Shown: positions 41,028 through 55,932, counted from the first letter of the stretch. The stretch: DNA of 64,000 nucleotides from Poecilobothrus nobilitatus (GCA_947095535.1 OX352773.1:104609948-104673947), one strand, 5' to 3'. Translations and numbers: made by a program. The notes: generated from the sequence alone by a model not told the origin.

Positions 41028-42174
41028 GAGTACATACATATTTAAAGAACAGAAAGCCTTACATTCTTATCCATATACAGTTTTTTACATCAATTTTAAA
41101 ACGTATCTAATACTTTTTAAAAAAAGTTAACGTAAAAAAACTGTTGGTTGATTTATAAAGGTAAAAACCAATCCTATCTTTTTTAAATTAAAACTATATT
41201 AAACAGAACCAGAGATGTACGCATTTAAAAAGAAGATTTTTCAAAATTTGAAGAGCTGTAGGTGGTGTAAGAGCTGTAATGATGAGGCTACATAAAAAAG
41301 GTGTTCTATAACATTGCTTTTTTAAGAGACCTATTTTGTAGAACAACTTGCTTTTTTAAGAGGTGCATTGTTAATATTTTATTACTCTTTATTAAACAAT
41401 GTATAAGTTTTGTAAACAGACAGATGGACAGAGTGAAACTAATAGCAAATTTTTTAAAATGTTCCTAAAAGAATAGTTCATAAAAACATAAAGTGACATT
41501 ACTTTCGAAAAAAACGTATTACATTATTGTCTTTTTTAATTAAAATGCGAATTTATGTTTCGGTATTACCGAATATATTGTGGAAACTCAATTATATACG
41601 CTTTAATAATATATCCAGTACATTATTGATTCCTTTAAAGATTTTTTGTAAACGAATTACCACTAATTCTTCGCTCTGTTTATTCAATTTGCTAAAAAAA
41701 ATTGAATAAAATGTAATTAAATATAATATAAAATAAACAATAAACAATCAGCATCTGTAAATGGAAAGCAATAAGTTAACCATATTAATTAAATTATTTT
41801 ATTTATTTATTTATTTATATTAATATTACAAATCACATAGGATGTTGCAATATTACAAAACCATCGGTTACTTCGACAACTATAGGTCGAATACAATTAT
41901 TAAATTATACACTAATGTTATTTATTTTGTTTATATTATATATTTTATATTTACGCTATATTTGGTAGCAAGGGGGGATTTGTTTACAATTAATAAAACT
42001 TGTTACTTGTGCAGGATTTGAACCACGACTCCCTCGATTAATAAGCCACGTGTTTAACCACTAGGCCACCGAGGTCCCTAATTCAATTATTTTAACGCAA
42101 AAACAAAAGTTAATAATTTTTATTATTTCATAAAGCCAATAAAATACTCCGGGCAACGTCGGGTCCTCTGCTAG
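41028..42174 (+). mobile_element. Segment with Helitron 3' terminus, unit 2
   Basis: Copy of 21,373-22,519 ending CTAG at 42,171-42,174 followed by T. The left edge here is the empty site of the unit-1 Helitron-like insertion, 'caaaaatgagtac'. Confidence 0.55.
42009..42078 (-). repeat. tRNA-derived block, unit 2
   Basis: Copy of 22,354-22,423 with the same A-box-like and B-box-like sequences. Not a working tRNA gene. Confidence 0.55.
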
Positions 42175-42379
42175 TATCATATAAATAAAAATTCTTCAAG
42201 CAACCGTTATATTATTTATTTATTTACATTTTTTTGTACTAGGCTTCATACTCAACAATTTTAAATTATCGAGTAAAAATATAATTCAAAAAAACCGTTA
42301 AAGAAATTTGCTGGAAAATTTGAAAGAAATCAAGTAACACTTTCGTCAATTTTAAGGTAACAATATATTAAAGAGTTTT

Positions 42380-42950
42380 CCAATTTGAGCGATATGATTT
42401 CTTTTAAAAAAAAGAGCATACTAATTTTTAAGGAAATTCAAATGTTTTTTAATTAATGTAAAGTACAATCGATACAATTAAGTTCTGAATAAAACGTCAT
42501 TCAAATGGCCTCCACGACTTCTTTTGCAGGAACGAATTCGATTAAGCCAATTTTCGAGCTTGAAGAGAGTCTGTTTTATTTCTAAAGACCAATGATTTCA
42601 AATAACGCCACAAGAAATAGTCTAATGGTGTTAAATCACAACTTCTTGGAGGTCATTCAATGTCACAATTTCTTGAAATAATCGAATCTCCAAACTTTTC
42701 TCGCAATAATTCGGTTGTTGCACGTGCTGTGTGGCACGTAGCTCCGTCTTGTTGGAACCAGATGTTGTCAAGATCAACGTCTTCCAATTTCGGTCATAAA
42801 AAGTTGGTTATCATCGATCTATACCGCTCTCTATTAACAGTAACGGTGTTACCAGCTTCATTTTAAAAGAAGTACGCACCGATGATTCCACCAGACAAAA
42901 AACCATACCAAACTGTCAATTTAGGTGAATGTAATGTTTGTTCATGAATA
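42380..42950 (-). pseudogene. Mariner remnant, unit 2
   Basis: Copy of 22,725-23,295 with the same stops; inert before duplication. Confidence 0.7.
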
Positions 42951-43650
42951 ATTACAAAAATATTTTCTAAAATGACTCATACTTACTTTCAGAGACCTAA
43001 CTTCTCTAAAAATTTCATTCTAGCTTAAACCGTTTTAAAAATTCAAGAAGTCAGTCAAGAATTTTGCAAACTTTGAGTTTCGCATAACGGTAAATTAAGA
43101 CTCCGTATGACACTTTAAAAATATATATATTTATTTTATATATATTTTTAAAGCTAATAAAATCAGTAATCGTTTGGAGTTTTCAAATTGAAGATATACT
43201 TTATACAACTTGTGTTATAACAATTTAATATGGAGCTTTTTCGAACTTTGGTGGGCTGTCACTCCGTAACCGGTGGGGCGACAGAAAAAAGTTGTTCCAT
43301 TAATTTAATATTTTTATGATATCTATCAGTAGATAAAATTTCATGGCTCTATTCCAAAAAAAGTGTGGCGATCTAAAAGTTAGGTGTTCGAGAGCTACCC
43401 GAAGTTTTGGTCGGATCTCAACCGAAAAAAATAGGGAACATACAAATTATTGTAAGAATATTTTGTATTAATTTCAAGACTCCAGCTTTATTTTGTTTTT
43501 GGGTTATCTTGCTGACGGACGGACGGACAAAGCTTAATCGTATCAGAATTTGATTCTGATCCGATCCATACCTTTGAAGGTATATCTAGGTAGCTTATTT
43601 CGAGGTGTTACAAACGGATGAGCGATTTTAATATACCCGATCCTTATCGA
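42951..43650 (+). repeat. CGGA-run family 2, degenerate copy, unit 2
   Basis: Copy of 23,296-23,995, including the cggacggacgg run at about 43,515-43,528. Confidence 0.6.
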
Positions 43651-43789
43651 AACAGTCAATTAATTTATGTTTTTAATCAAATGCAGCTATATTGCCAAAC
43701 GAGAAAGAATACAGTTGCCTTTGTCAACTCTTAGATACCCGTACGAACCGTTAGTATGTTCACAGCCTGTCACTCTGCTTACAATATTA

Positions 43790-45380
43790 TTATACCCTAC
43801 ACCTAAAGTATAGGGTATATTACCTTTGGTATGGTGTTTGTAACCACCAAAAGGAAGCGAGTTAGATATGGACATGTATATATATTCTGAATCAGGATCA
43901 CCTCCTGAGTCGATTTAACGATGTCCCGAGGTGACATCCGTCCGTCCGCCCGTCCGTTCGCACGATAACTCAAAAACTAATAAAGCTATCTTGATCAAAT
44001 TTATATAGTAAGTTACTAATTACGAAAGAAAGGCTAAGTTCGAATCTGGACAAAATCGGTCCATTGGTTCGGATTCTCGAAGCTTCCGAATTATTCCGGA
44101 GCAAACGAGATTATCTCCAAAACCAACTATGATAGAACTTTTAAATTTTGTACAATGATGTTTTTTCCTGTTCGATTTATGTCTCTGAAATTTAAGAGGA
44201 TTTAGTCCATCGGTATGGATTTTGGAAGCTTCCAAACGAGCACCAGAGCAAATGAGATTATCTCCAAAACCAATAAAGATATAACCTTTAAATTCCCTAC
44301 AATGATGTTCCTTTCCGTTCAATTTATGTCTCTAAAATTTGAGGGGATTTGGTCCATGGGTTCGGATTTTGGAAGCTTCCGAACGAGCCCCAGAGCAAAA
44401 GAGATTATCTCCAAAATCAACAAAGATAGAACCTTTAAATTTTGTACAATGATGTTCCTTCCCGTTCGATTTATGTCTCTGAAATTTAAGAGGATTTGGT
44501 CAATGGGTTTAGATTTTGGAAGCTTCCGAACGAGCACCAGAGCAAATGAGATTATCTCCAAAGCCAATAAAGATATAACCTTTAAATTTGGCAGAGTGGT
44601 GTTCTTTCATGTTTTATTTAAGTCTCTGAAATTTGAGAGGATTTGGTTCATGGGTTCGGATCTTGGAAGCTCCCGAACGAGCTCTAGAGCAAACGAGTAT
44701 ATCTCCACAACCAATAAAGATAGAACCTTTATTTTTAGTACAAGAGTGTGCTGTTATGTTTTCTTTTCTATAAAATTGGAAACTAACATTTGAAAGAATT
44801 TGAACCATGGATTCGTATATTGGAAGCTTCCGAAAGAGCCCCAGAGCAAACGAGATTATCTCCAAAACTAACAAAGATAGAACTTTTATCTTTAGTACAA
44901 AGGTGTTCTGTTATGTTTCCTTTTCTGTAAAATTGGAAACTGACATTTGAAAGAATTTGAACCATGGGTTCGTATTCTGGAAACTTTCGAACGAGCACAA
45001 GAGTAACGAGTATATCTCCAAAACCAACAAAAGTATAACCTTTAAATTTAGTACAATGGTGTTCTGGCATGTTTTCTTTATGTTCCTGAGATGGATTTGA
45101 TGAATTTGAGTGGCAATTCGGGTACCTGACACACATCTCCCAAGGACTAACAATCTTCGAAATTAATAAAGATAGAAACTTAAAATTTTTTACAAAGGTT
45201 TCAAGCATATCCCAAGATGATGCTTCTTTTACGTTCCTGAAATTCGAGTTGAATAAGACAGAAAAGGGAAGAAGTTCAAGCAGCTACCAAAAAAACTTAT
45301 GGATTTTTAATTTAATTCGAATTATTCAGGTGCAGGGTATTAATAAGTCGGTTGCATCGACTTACTGTTAAATTTACTTG
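43790..45380 (-). mobile_element. Helitron-like element with 146-bp array, unit 2
   Basis: Copy of 24,135-25,725 at a constant spacing of 19,655. Same terminal palindrome and seven to eight array units, so no array length change between units is visible. Confidence 0.7.
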
Positions 45381-45414
45381 TTTTTTTAATATGTTAGTAT
45401 TTTAAAATAATTTG

Positions 45415-46116
45415 GGTGAATTTTATAATTTCTAGAACTATGGGTTGTACATATATTCAAACTATATGTTTATACATTCTTCAAAAGCAGATTCCAACCT
45501 TCCGAATAACGATTATCTATCTAACTTTTCCAAATATGATATAGTACCATTTAATACTAAGCGGTAAATGTATATTAAATTATAAAATAATAAATATAAT
45601 TTTAAATATTATATTATATTAATGCTCACATAGTATATTTATATTGTTATAAGTATATCGCCATACATTACAATATTTCTTTAATAATATTTCTATTCAT
45701 AAAATAATTTCTTATAAGTACAATAAAATACATATATGTATGTAAATACGGCGCTATATAATATACATCATCATTCATTCATTAGTGACATATACGATAT
45801 GTAAATAAACATGATATTATATAAGTATGTATGTATATCAATATCATATAAATAAAAATTGTTCAAGTTACCGTTATGTTGTTTATTTATTTACAGTTTT
45901 TTGTACTACGCATTATATCCTCAACAATTTCAAATTATCGAGTAAAACAAAATGCAAAAAATTCGTTAAAGAAATTTGTTAGAAAATTTGAAAAAATCAA
46001 GTAACACCTTCGTCAATTATAAAGTAACCATATATTATTAAAAAAAGTTGTTAACAGAAATTAGAGTATTGTGTTGAAGCTTTAATTTATATGTATTACT
46101 TCAAAAAAAATTTAAC
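45415..46116 (+). repeat. Dispersed repeats including the segment missing from unit 1
   Basis: 45,415-45,835 matches 890-1,400 over a longer span than the unit-1 copy does. 45,835-46,080 matches 30,946-31,235. Together these form the extra 416 bp of unit 2, so the unit-2 state looks ancestral and unit 1 deleted. Confidence 0.65.
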
Positions 46117-46704
46117 AGGTGTTCAAGTTACAGGTGTTTAAAAATAGGAAATTTTCAGTTTTTGACCCCTTACAGCTCCTAAACGGGGGGTGATACAAAA
46201 AAAAATTCTGAAATGACTCGTATCGTTTGGAATTTTCAGATTGAAGATATACCTTATAGAGCTTGTGTTATAACAATTTCAATTTAGAGATTTTTCTAAC
46301 TTTGCGGGGGCTGTAGCTCCTACAGAAAAATTAATATATTCATAAAATTATTATTTTTATGATATCTATCAGCAGTTTCATGGCTCTCTTTCAAAAAAAT
46401 TGTGGAGATCTAAAAGTTAGTTGTTTGGAAGCTACCCGATGTTTTGGTCAGAACTCAACCAAAAAAATAGGGAACCTACAAATTGCTCCCAGAATATTTT
46501 GTGTAAATTTCAAGATTCTAGCTTTCTTAGTTTTTGAGTTACCGTGCTGACGGACGGACGGACGAACATGGTTTAATCGACTCAGAATTTGATTCTGATC
46601 CGATCCATACCTTTGAAGGTATATCTAGCTCGCTTATTTCGAAATGTTACAAACGGAGGAGTAATTTTATTATACCCGATACTTATCGTACGAGTATAAA
46701 TAGT
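46117..46704 (+). repeat. CGGA-run family 2, unit 2, with intact 5' edge
   Basis: Starts 'aacaggtgttcaagttacag' and ends at the palindrome near 46,673-46,700. The unit-1 copy (26,087) lacks the first 40 bp or so because of its deletion. Confidence 0.65.
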
Positions 46705-48571
46705 CATTACAAAAATATTGTTTATTATAATTATTATTGAGTTACCTGGAAATCGTTTACGAGGTTTAAATCTTCAAAATCATAATTTTTTATTCTACTA
46801 CCCAAGAAGAACTTTTTGAATATTTACAACTTCTAAATCGGATTTAAAATGATTGTGAAAGTTCAGCAAATATGGTAAGAAATATTAATGCAATGAGTGG
46901 AGTTAGAAAAATATTTGTTTTTATTTTTATTATTAATTATGATTTTACATTATTAATATAAGTAGTTATCCCGGCACTCTGTCATGGGAAAAAATCATGC
47001 CATATCGCAGCACCCACTAACCTACATTTTGATTGATGGGTTTAATGTAGGTTATTCTTGGTCAGTAGGTCAAAAACTTGTTTTGATTGTTTTGATTTGG
47101 GTTGCATTGCAAGATAGGTAGAAGGTGTGGGTTGTTAGCTTACAAGTTGGAAATGGTTATATAGTAAGAAGTGAAGGTTGTTGGTACTCTGGAAATTGTC
47201 AGGTAAGGTTAATGAACTGAACAATGTGGTTTTATGTAAAATATTCTTGGTTATTAGTTTAAACACTTGTTTTGATTGTTTTGGTTTTAAGTTAGGTTAT
47301 AAGTGTGGGTTGTTAACTTATAAGTTCCAAGTGGTTGTATCGTAGGAAGTCAAGGTTGCTAATACTGTGTAAGTTGTCAGACGGGGTTAACGAAACTGAA
47401 TAAGTTTAGAATATTTAGGTTTTCCAATAAATTACTTGGTATTGTGTAATAGGGTATCATAAGTCAATCAATTTTTTTTTATTTTTATTCGCATGCTTAA
47501 TAAAATATATGTACATAGGTAAAAGGAGATATAAAAGAATCGAAAAAAAAAACTTGATTTCATTATTGGATAAAAATATTCATAGATACTTTTGAATGTC
47601 AAGATGTAAAATAATAAAAATAAAAAGGAAAACGCGAACAAGAAGTACAAATTGTAGTTCATTTTTAGTTTTTTTTGTTAAAATAAAATTAAGTATTAAA
47701 ACTTGTTATTATAGCTTTACAGTTGCAAAAATAAAAATAAGAAAAATATCCTACAAATAGTAAGAAAAGAATTTTTTCAAGTCAAATCAAGTTCTTTTTT
47801 CATTGCGCAAATTTGTAGGCTTAATAATATATAGGTAAAAGGAAATATAAAAGAAACGAAACGAAAAAAAAAACTTGATTTTATTATTGCATAAAATATT
47901 TATAAATTCTTTATAATACCAAGATATAAAATAATAAAAATAAAAAAGAAAAAACTAAAATTTGTTGAAGTTATTACATAAGACCTACATATGTATATTA
48001 AATAAGTACATATGAATTTTAAAAATATTTTGCATTCTTTTAATTTCTGTTTACCTGTTGCAAAATAAATTGTAAAAACTAGTTTGACTCTTTCAAACAA
48101 TTTAAAACCTTATGAATGCAAATGCTAAAACAAAAAAAAATTAAAATAAGAACAAAAAGAAATGAGAAAAAATGATCGAATAGGTGCATCGGTTATGCAA
48201 GATTTCTTTTCTGTTCTATAACGTCAGAACCTTAAGAAAATAACCAGAAATCTTCGATTTACTTGTTGTAATTATTGTTGCATTGTATACTGTAAGGAAT
48301 GCAAAAACAAAATCAAAGAGAAGTTAATTGCTTTTGGTATTTGTACGTGAAAGGTATTTGTATTGTAATTTGTATAAAAAGAAATTTTTTATTATGTATA
48401 ATATTTTTATTTTTAAATTTGTTATTTTAGTTGATAATAATTACCTGAAACTTTAAAAAGTAAAAGTTTTTATTTCTTCTGAAATTTAAATCCCAATATA
48501 TTCCCTTCTAATCCCAATTTGAAAAGCATATTAAGAACAAACATTTTTCTTAATTTTAAAATTTTATTTTA
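46705..48571. repeat. AT-rich stretch with local duplications, unit 2
   Basis: Copy of 26,634-28,500. No gene. Confidence 0.5.
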
Positions 48572-48598
48572 ACCCATTTTAAGTTTATAAAAAGCTAC

Positions 48599-49169
48599 TT
48601 ACTTATCAGCAATAATATAATTTGTTGCATCTTCTAAAAGCAGCAGAATTTTTTTCTTATTCACCAAATATAATTCTTCTTTGTAGAAGTTTTCTATGTT
48701 TGCATCTTCATCGAAGATTTTAGCGTATTTATCCGGCGCAAAAATGATGGAGTTTTGGGTTTCAAAAACCCACTTTTCTTTGTTCGCTTTTGTTGTGTAT
48801 TTTCTAATTTTTTCAACAATATAGAATCGATCCGGTTCCATATCATTTGGTCATAAGAATTTTTTAAAACTATTTATGCTATTAACAGTTTTACATAATT
48901 TTGAAAATCTATCCTTTTTAGAAGGGGATGACCCTTGTTGTTGAAGTTATTGATGTTGATGTTGATGTTACAGAGGTTTATGTTTTTGAAGCTGATGTTA
49001 TTGAAGTTGATGAGGTTATGTTGTTGTTGTTGTTGTGTTTGTTGCTGTTATTTTTGTTGTGGTAATTGCTTTTGTTATTATTGTGGGTGATCCTTCCTTC
49101 TTTTTACAGGAAGAAGCATACTATCATTAGATGTATTATTAAGAAACATACCAATAAATTCTTGAGTCA
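48599..49169 (-). pseudogene. Unknown gene remnant, unit 2
   Basis: Copy of 28,528-29,098 with the same stop positions. The 80-codon distal frame is open in both units, but the duplication is too recent for this to indicate constraint. Confidence 0.45.
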
Positions 49170-49177
49170 TTTTGCTT

Positions 49178-49416
49178 TTTCTAAATTTTTTTTTCTTTTT
49201 TCCTAAGGGCGGTGGGAATCATCCAAAGACACCAAGAATTTCTCCCTTGGTAATGTCAGATTCTTACTGACTAAACCCACCTCCCCCTTTTAGCCGATAT
49301 AATGGGATGAAACCCTTACCTGCGAACACAGTATATTGACTAGGGAGTAGGGATAGGAAAGGATAGGAAATATATACGAAAACATTGAATTGGGAGTGGG
49401 ACTGTAAGGAAACAAT
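49178..49416 (-). mobile_element. LINE/SINE 3' tail, unit 2
   Basis: Copy of 29,107-29,345. Confidence 0.55.
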
Positions 49417-49667
49417 GAATCCGCCTATTATTATTACTATTTAGCTAACAGTGACTAAAGCCGTCACAACAGTCACAACATGTAGTAATAGTTATATACA
49501 TGTACTACATATATATAGTACTACATTAGGTAATTATTGAAGGTAACCCCCACTGTCACTGTAGCGGTTACTATTATTGGTATTAGTATTCTTATTAATA
49601 TTATTATTATGTTTACTAAAGTGTTAGCGCCATCAATGGATTACAACGTGCAGCAGTATATAACAGC

Positions 49668-49979
49668 TTACTTGAATGATATAACCAAAGATGGTTCCAC
49701 TGTAGTAGCTATTATATTATTACTATTATTATTATTATTATTATAATTATTGTGATTATTACTATTATTATTATTATTATTATAATTATTGTTATTATTA
49801 CTATTTTGATTAATGTTATTATTATTTTGATTAATGTTATTATTACTACTATTAATTATACGATATACATTATTACGATATAAAAGTACTACATATTTTT
49901 TATTTATGACCTGACCGGGGTTTGAAGCCAAGACCTTCGATTGAAAGGTTGGCGACTTAATCACTGCGCCATGAGTCAG
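49668..49979 (-). repeat. tRNA-derived SINE with (ATT)n tail, unit 2
   Basis: Copy of 29,594-29,905; the tRNA-like head is at 49,911-49,979. Confidence 0.65.
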
Positions 49980-50243
49980 ATAATTGAATTAAACTGTAAC
50001 TATTATATGCGCCATTAGTCAGTCAGAATATTGAATTAAACTGTAACTATTATACAAAATTTCACTGTATTTATACTAATTTAAAAATGTGTAGAAGAAT
50101 AGAAGACACATTCAAAATTGTACGTTTTTAAGAACTATTATTAATTGGAATCACATTTAGACATTCAAATATAGTGTTGCAAATTCTAATTTCAATTCCT
50201 TTCAATTTTGAAATAATTAATTGGCTATAATTTTTATACCCTT

Positions 50244-51012
50244 ACGATAAGTATCGGGTATAATAAAATTACTCTTCCGTTTGTAACACCTCGAAATAAG
50301 CGAGCTAGATATACCTTCAAAGGTATGGATCGGATCAGAATGAAATTCTGAGTCGATTAAGCCACGCCCGTCCGTCCGTCCGCCCGTCCGTCAGCAGGCT
50401 AACTCAAAAACTAAAAAAGCTAGAATCTTGAAATTTACACAAAATATTCTGGGAGCAATTTGTAGGTTCCCTATTTTTTTTGGTTCATTTCCGAAGGAAA
50501 CTTCGGGTAGCTCCCGAACAACTTACTTTTAAATCTCCACAATTTTTTTGAGATAGAGCCATAAAATTATAGATATCATATAAATATTAGATAGATATCA
50601 TAAAAATATTAATTTTATGATTATATTAATTTTCCTGTAGCCCCACCCGTTAAGGAGCTACAGCCCCCTAAAGTTCGAAAAATTTCTTTATTTAAATTGT
50701 TATAACACAAGCTCTATAAGGTATATCTTCAATCTGAAGATTCCAAACGACAGGTGTTATTATGAGCTTTACAAACATGTATATAATAAATATATATTTG
50801 TGCTATACGGTGCTTTAATTTACCGTTACGCGAAACTGAATTATTGCAAAATACTATAACCCTTCTATCTCCTATCTCCGGAAATTTTGACAGAAGTTGG
50901 ATCTTTGAAAATAAGTATGAGTCATTTCAGAAATTTTTTTGTATCACCCCCCGTTTAGGAGCTGAAAGGGGTTTAAAACTGAAACTTCTCTTTTTTAAAC
51001 ACTTGTAACTTG
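50244..51012 (-). repeat. CGGA-run family 2, minus copy, unit 2
   Basis: Copy of 30,170-30,945; again head-to-head with the next copy. Confidence 0.65.
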
Positions 51013-51302
51013 AACACCTGTATATATATCAATATCATATAAATAAAAAAATTCTTCAAGCAACCGTTATGTTGTTTATTTATTTACATTTTTTTGTACT
51101 ACGCATTATATCCTCAACAATTTCAAATTATCGAGTAAAACAAAATGCAAAAAATTAGTTAAAGAAATTTGTTAGAAAATTTGAAAAAATCAAGTAACTC
51201 TTTCGTCAATTATAAAGTAACCATATATTATTAAAAAAAGTTATTAACAGAAATAAGAGTATAATATTGAAGCTTTAATTTTTGTGTATTACTTCAAAAA
51301 AT

Positions 51303-52112
51303 TTTTAACAGGTGTTCAAGTTACAGGTGTTTAAAAATTGGATATTTTCAGTTTTTGACCCCTTACAGCTCGTAAACGGGAGGTGATATAAAAAAAATTC
51401 TGAAATGACTCATACTTATTTTCAAAGATCTAACTTCTGTCAAAATTTCAAGTTTCCAAATTAAACCGTTTAGAAGATAGAAGGGTTAAAGGATTTTGCA
51501 AAATTTTAGTTTTGCATAACGGTAAATTAAGACACCGTATGCCACAAAAATATATTTATTGTATATATACTTTTAAAGCTAATAAAAGAAGTAATCGTCT
51601 GGCGTTTTCAAAATGAAGATATACCTTATACAACTTGTGCTATAACAACTTAAATATAGAGCTTTTTTGAACCTTTGGGGAGCTGTAGCTCCGTAACGGG
51701 TGGAGGTACAAAAAGAAGTTATTAAAAATAAAATTAATATTTTTGTGACATCTATCAGCAGTTAAAATTTCATAGCTCTATTTCAAAAAAAATGTGGGAA
51801 TCTAAAAGTTAGGTGTTCGAGAGCTACCCTAAGGCTTGGTCCAAACTCAACCAAAAAAAATAGGGAACCTACAAATTACTCCCAAAATATTTTGTGTAAA
51901 TTTCAAGATTCTAGCTTTCTTCGTTTTTGAGTTAGCGTGCTGATGGACGGACGGACGGACGGAGGGACGGACGGAGGGACGGACGCTCAAAAGTCTTAGA
52001 ATTTTTTTCTGATCCGATCCATACCTTTGAAGGTATATCTAGCTCGCTTATTTCGAGGTGTAACAAACGGAGGAGTAATTTTATTATACCCGATCCTATC
52101 GTACGGGTATAA
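51303..52112 (+). repeat. CGGA-run family 2, plus copy, unit 2
   Basis: Copy of 31,236-32,046 with a shorter CGGA run; a 'tataacaact' stretch missing from unit 1 near 31,568 is present here at about 51,640. Confidence 0.65.
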
Positions 52113-52368
52113 AAAAAAACGTAACATAATTTATTAAAATATCTTTTGCATACAGCGGTGCTTTACAAATTTCTATCTTTAATTGAAGAAAGAATTATAG
52201 GAGTGCATTACGCTTAGGGGAACTAAAATTGATGAAAGAGCATTCCAATTACATTGTTGCATAGCATTTTTCGTTTAATTTTTTTTTATCTTAATTGAGG
52301 TTTAGAATGTTTAAAAAGTGTTTAAACAATATATTAATACAACAGTCCTTGATTTTATTTTAATTCGA

Positions 52369-55300
52369 ATGTGTACAATGTCCAAAAAACTTATCATCCA
52401 AAAGTGTTTGAATCCTGCCGAGAATATAACGAGTTACACAATTAAAAGCGACTGTATAGAAGTTGTTAAAAGATTTAACGTACGTGAACATAAAATCAAA
52501 TTTATGATAAGACCAGTACCAAATAATGTGGAACCCACTAGCTGAATCAAAGATGCAGCATACAAAATTATAAGGTATTAACAAGTGATGTAAGTTCTAT
52601 AGGCAAAATAGGATTGACTTTCTGTGCAGGAAGTTTTGAGGAACGCGGCCCTGCATACCTTAGTTTTAAAACAGCCAGCGAACTAAAAGTTCAGGATATT
52701 TGGGATGTAATATCAAAAGTGTTCAAAGCAATTCTGAAGGTAGATTATAATTTTTTTTTTTTTTTACACTATACAATGCATTTAACTTTTCCACATATTT
52801 AATATTTTCCTTTTCTATTTATAGGATTAAGTACAGACACCTTTTGTATAATACCTACGCAGGTTAAATTACCAGCTGGATTAGGTTTTTCAAAAACAAA
52901 ATCTATCAACTACGATGATGAATGCTTACGAAACACAGCTATCATCCGCATAAAAATAAAGATAACCTATGTTTTCCGCGTGTGTTAGTTGTTGCTATAG
53001 CCAAAGTGGAAAAGTTTGTTGAATATAGAAAAATATTATATAATACAGCAAAATTTAAAACTCTAACGGCATTATATTTAGTAAATAAATCTGGAATTTC
53101 AATCCCACCTGAAGGTTGTGGAATAATAGAGTTGCAGCAATTTCAAACTTTTTTACACAAATATAAAATTTTTGTGTACAAATATGGAGAAGGAAGAAGA
53201 AAGAAGTAATTTTTAAAATAAATAATGATGGGAAAAGCATCAATATATTGCGATCATAATTACAATGTAATAGCTTCTCTTACAGCTTTCTTTTCTGCTA
53301 GCTATTATTGAGGAGATTATCATATTCCGTACTAACAAAAAAAAGAACATAGATGTTCAAACAACTGTTCATGTTGTCAAAAGTCACGCCAGTGTTTTAA
53401 ATGCAATCGCACATTTCGACTTCAAACATGTTGATAGAATCACAAGACATCAACATCAACAAAATTAAGTATCTGTGAGGAAATTCTAATATGTAAAAGG
53501 TGTTTCAAAGTACATAAATCGAACAGGAGAATTTTATTGTAATATTTGTAGCGAGCATGTCATGCAAGATCATAAATGTTTAAAAAAGACTTTATTTACG
53601 TATTTTACGATTTAAAAACTAGGCAAGAAGATAATACATTATCAAAAACAAAGCAACACATTCCAATTTATGTATTCTACAACAAAGATGTGCTAATTTT
53701 ATTGATGAAGAGTCTTTATATTATTGTAGAAAATGTGGATTTAGACAAACTAGTGAAAAAGAAAATATAATATCTAAATTCATGGAACATATAATAAAAT
53801 TAGAAGAACCCAATATAAAAAGGTTATTGTGATTGTTCATAATGAACAAGCGTTTGACCATCTGTTTGTTTTAAATTATATTCTTACTAAAACTATTTTT
53901 CAAGCAAAATTATTTATGAAAGAAACAAAAATCATACTTATGTTACTGGATAATATAAAATTCAAAGACTCGCTTAATTATTTCCCAATTGCACTTAGTA
54001 AGTTACCGAAAGCTTTTAGATTACCAACCAAGTTAAAAAAAAGGTTACTTTCCTCATATATTTAATAAACTGGAAAATCAAAATTATATTGGAGCTTTAC
54101 CTTCAATGAAACATTATGTACCCGACGCAATGAGGGAAGATGAAAGGAGTGAATTTTTGCAGTGGTATGAACAAAACAATAGTTTCAAATTCAACATGCA
54201 CAAATAATTGATAGAATATTGCAAAAACGATGTAAAAATTTTGACAGAAGCCTGTCAGACTTTTAGAAAAATGTTCCTATAGAAGTGCAATGTGGAACCA
54301 TTTTTAGAAGCTACAACAATAGCTTCAGTATGCAACTTAGCATATAGAAGACATTTTGTTAATCGAAATACAATAGGTATCATTCTGAAAAGAGGATATG
54401 GATTAACTGATAATCAATCAAAGATAGCCATGCCATGGCTTATTTGGGAAGATTCTCGTAAAATTAAATTACAAAGTGAAATTAACGGCAGATAAAAAAT
54501 AATTGCGGGTGTTAAAGTTGACGGATATTGCGGAGATACTAAAGAGATATATGAATTTTATGGATGCTTTTACCACGGACATCCTTAATGTCTAACTACT
54601 AAAAGAGATACACCTTTGCATAAAGATTCTAGTGACACATTAAACCAGAAGTATGAAAAAACATTATCAAAATCTGAATACTTTAAATTTCTTGGATACA
54701 GTGTTGTTGAGATGTAGGAATCCGAATTCCGTGAGGAACTGAGAAAAAATATAAACATGAAATACTTGCAAAAGCACAGCACAGCTCCATTCAATCCTCT
54801 TGATGCATTTTACGGGGGTAGGACTGGACAAGTTTACACGTAAATATAAACCTGGAGAAAAAATCATTTATAGGTTCTTGGGTGATCGATGAAGTAGTAA
54901 AATTTATTTAAAAGGGCTACGAACTTCTAAATATTTACGAAGTTTGTGAATACAAAACAGTAATATAAGATAAAAGTAATTCAATTGATGAACTATTTAC
55001 AACGATGATGTATAAATTTACAAAAATTAAACAAGAAGCTTCCGGCTGGCCTAAAATGTGTCAAACTGAAAAAGGAAATTATTTAGAAAACTATTTAAAC
55101 GTAGAGAAAATTAAGTTAGATAGAAAAAAAATTCATAATAACCGAGGCTTAAGATCATTTGCCAAATTAATCTTAAACTCATTTTGGGTTAAGTTTGGCC
55201 AGGGAGAAAGCCAAAAACAAACAATGATTGTAAATTAAGCTTTTCAATTGTATGAGCTGTAAACAAATCGCTCTGTAGAGGCGTGTTCAATATTGCCAAT

Positions 55301-55874
55301 AAATGAAGAAAATATAATAGTAAACAAAGATTTAGCAGCAATCAATGTGTGTATAGACAAGACAACGACACAAGCACGACTTAAACTGTATAGTTATTTA
55401 GAGCAGCTTAATGACAGAGTATTGTATTATGACACAAATTCTGTTATATGCATAATCAAAGCAGGAGAAAAAAATCCTTCAGTAGAAGAATACATTGGTG
55501 ATATGACTGATGAATTAGAATATTATAGTTCTGGCAGTTATATTACAGAATTTGTTAGTGGTGGACGGAAAAATTATGCATATAAAGTACATTGTACACA
55601 AGATAACTCTGAAAAAGTAGTATGTAAAATCAAAGGTATTTCTTTAAATTATACTGCTGCAAAACAAGTTAATTTTGAGAGTATTAAAGATGCTGTGTTG
55701 AATTTTGAAGATACAACAGATATATTTGTAATATCGGATAATATTAAAAGGACCAAAAAGCATGAGGTGGTTACAACACCAGAAACAAAGCGATATCAAC
55801 CAAAATCAGAAAAGCGTTGAATATTAGGAGATCACAGTTTACAATATGGGTATAAGAGACAAAGGATACAATAA
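52369..55874 (+). pseudogene. Polinton B DNA polymerase B, unit 2 copy
   Basis: Same damage as unit 1 at Exo I (Lys), motif B (Val), motif C (DTN), the missing motif A, the Trp-position TGA and the shared frameshifts, so the gene was dead before duplication. Differences: the intron-like segment keeps its AG (tatag|gattaag, about 52,823). The frame around motif C is longer (55,293-55,820) because a TGA of unit 1 is TGT here. A new TAA replaces GAA at about 54,494. Confidence 0.85.
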
Positions 55875-55932
55875 AATACGAGTTTGTATTTATATAATAA
55901 ATTTATGAATAAAACATACTTTAGTTAAACAA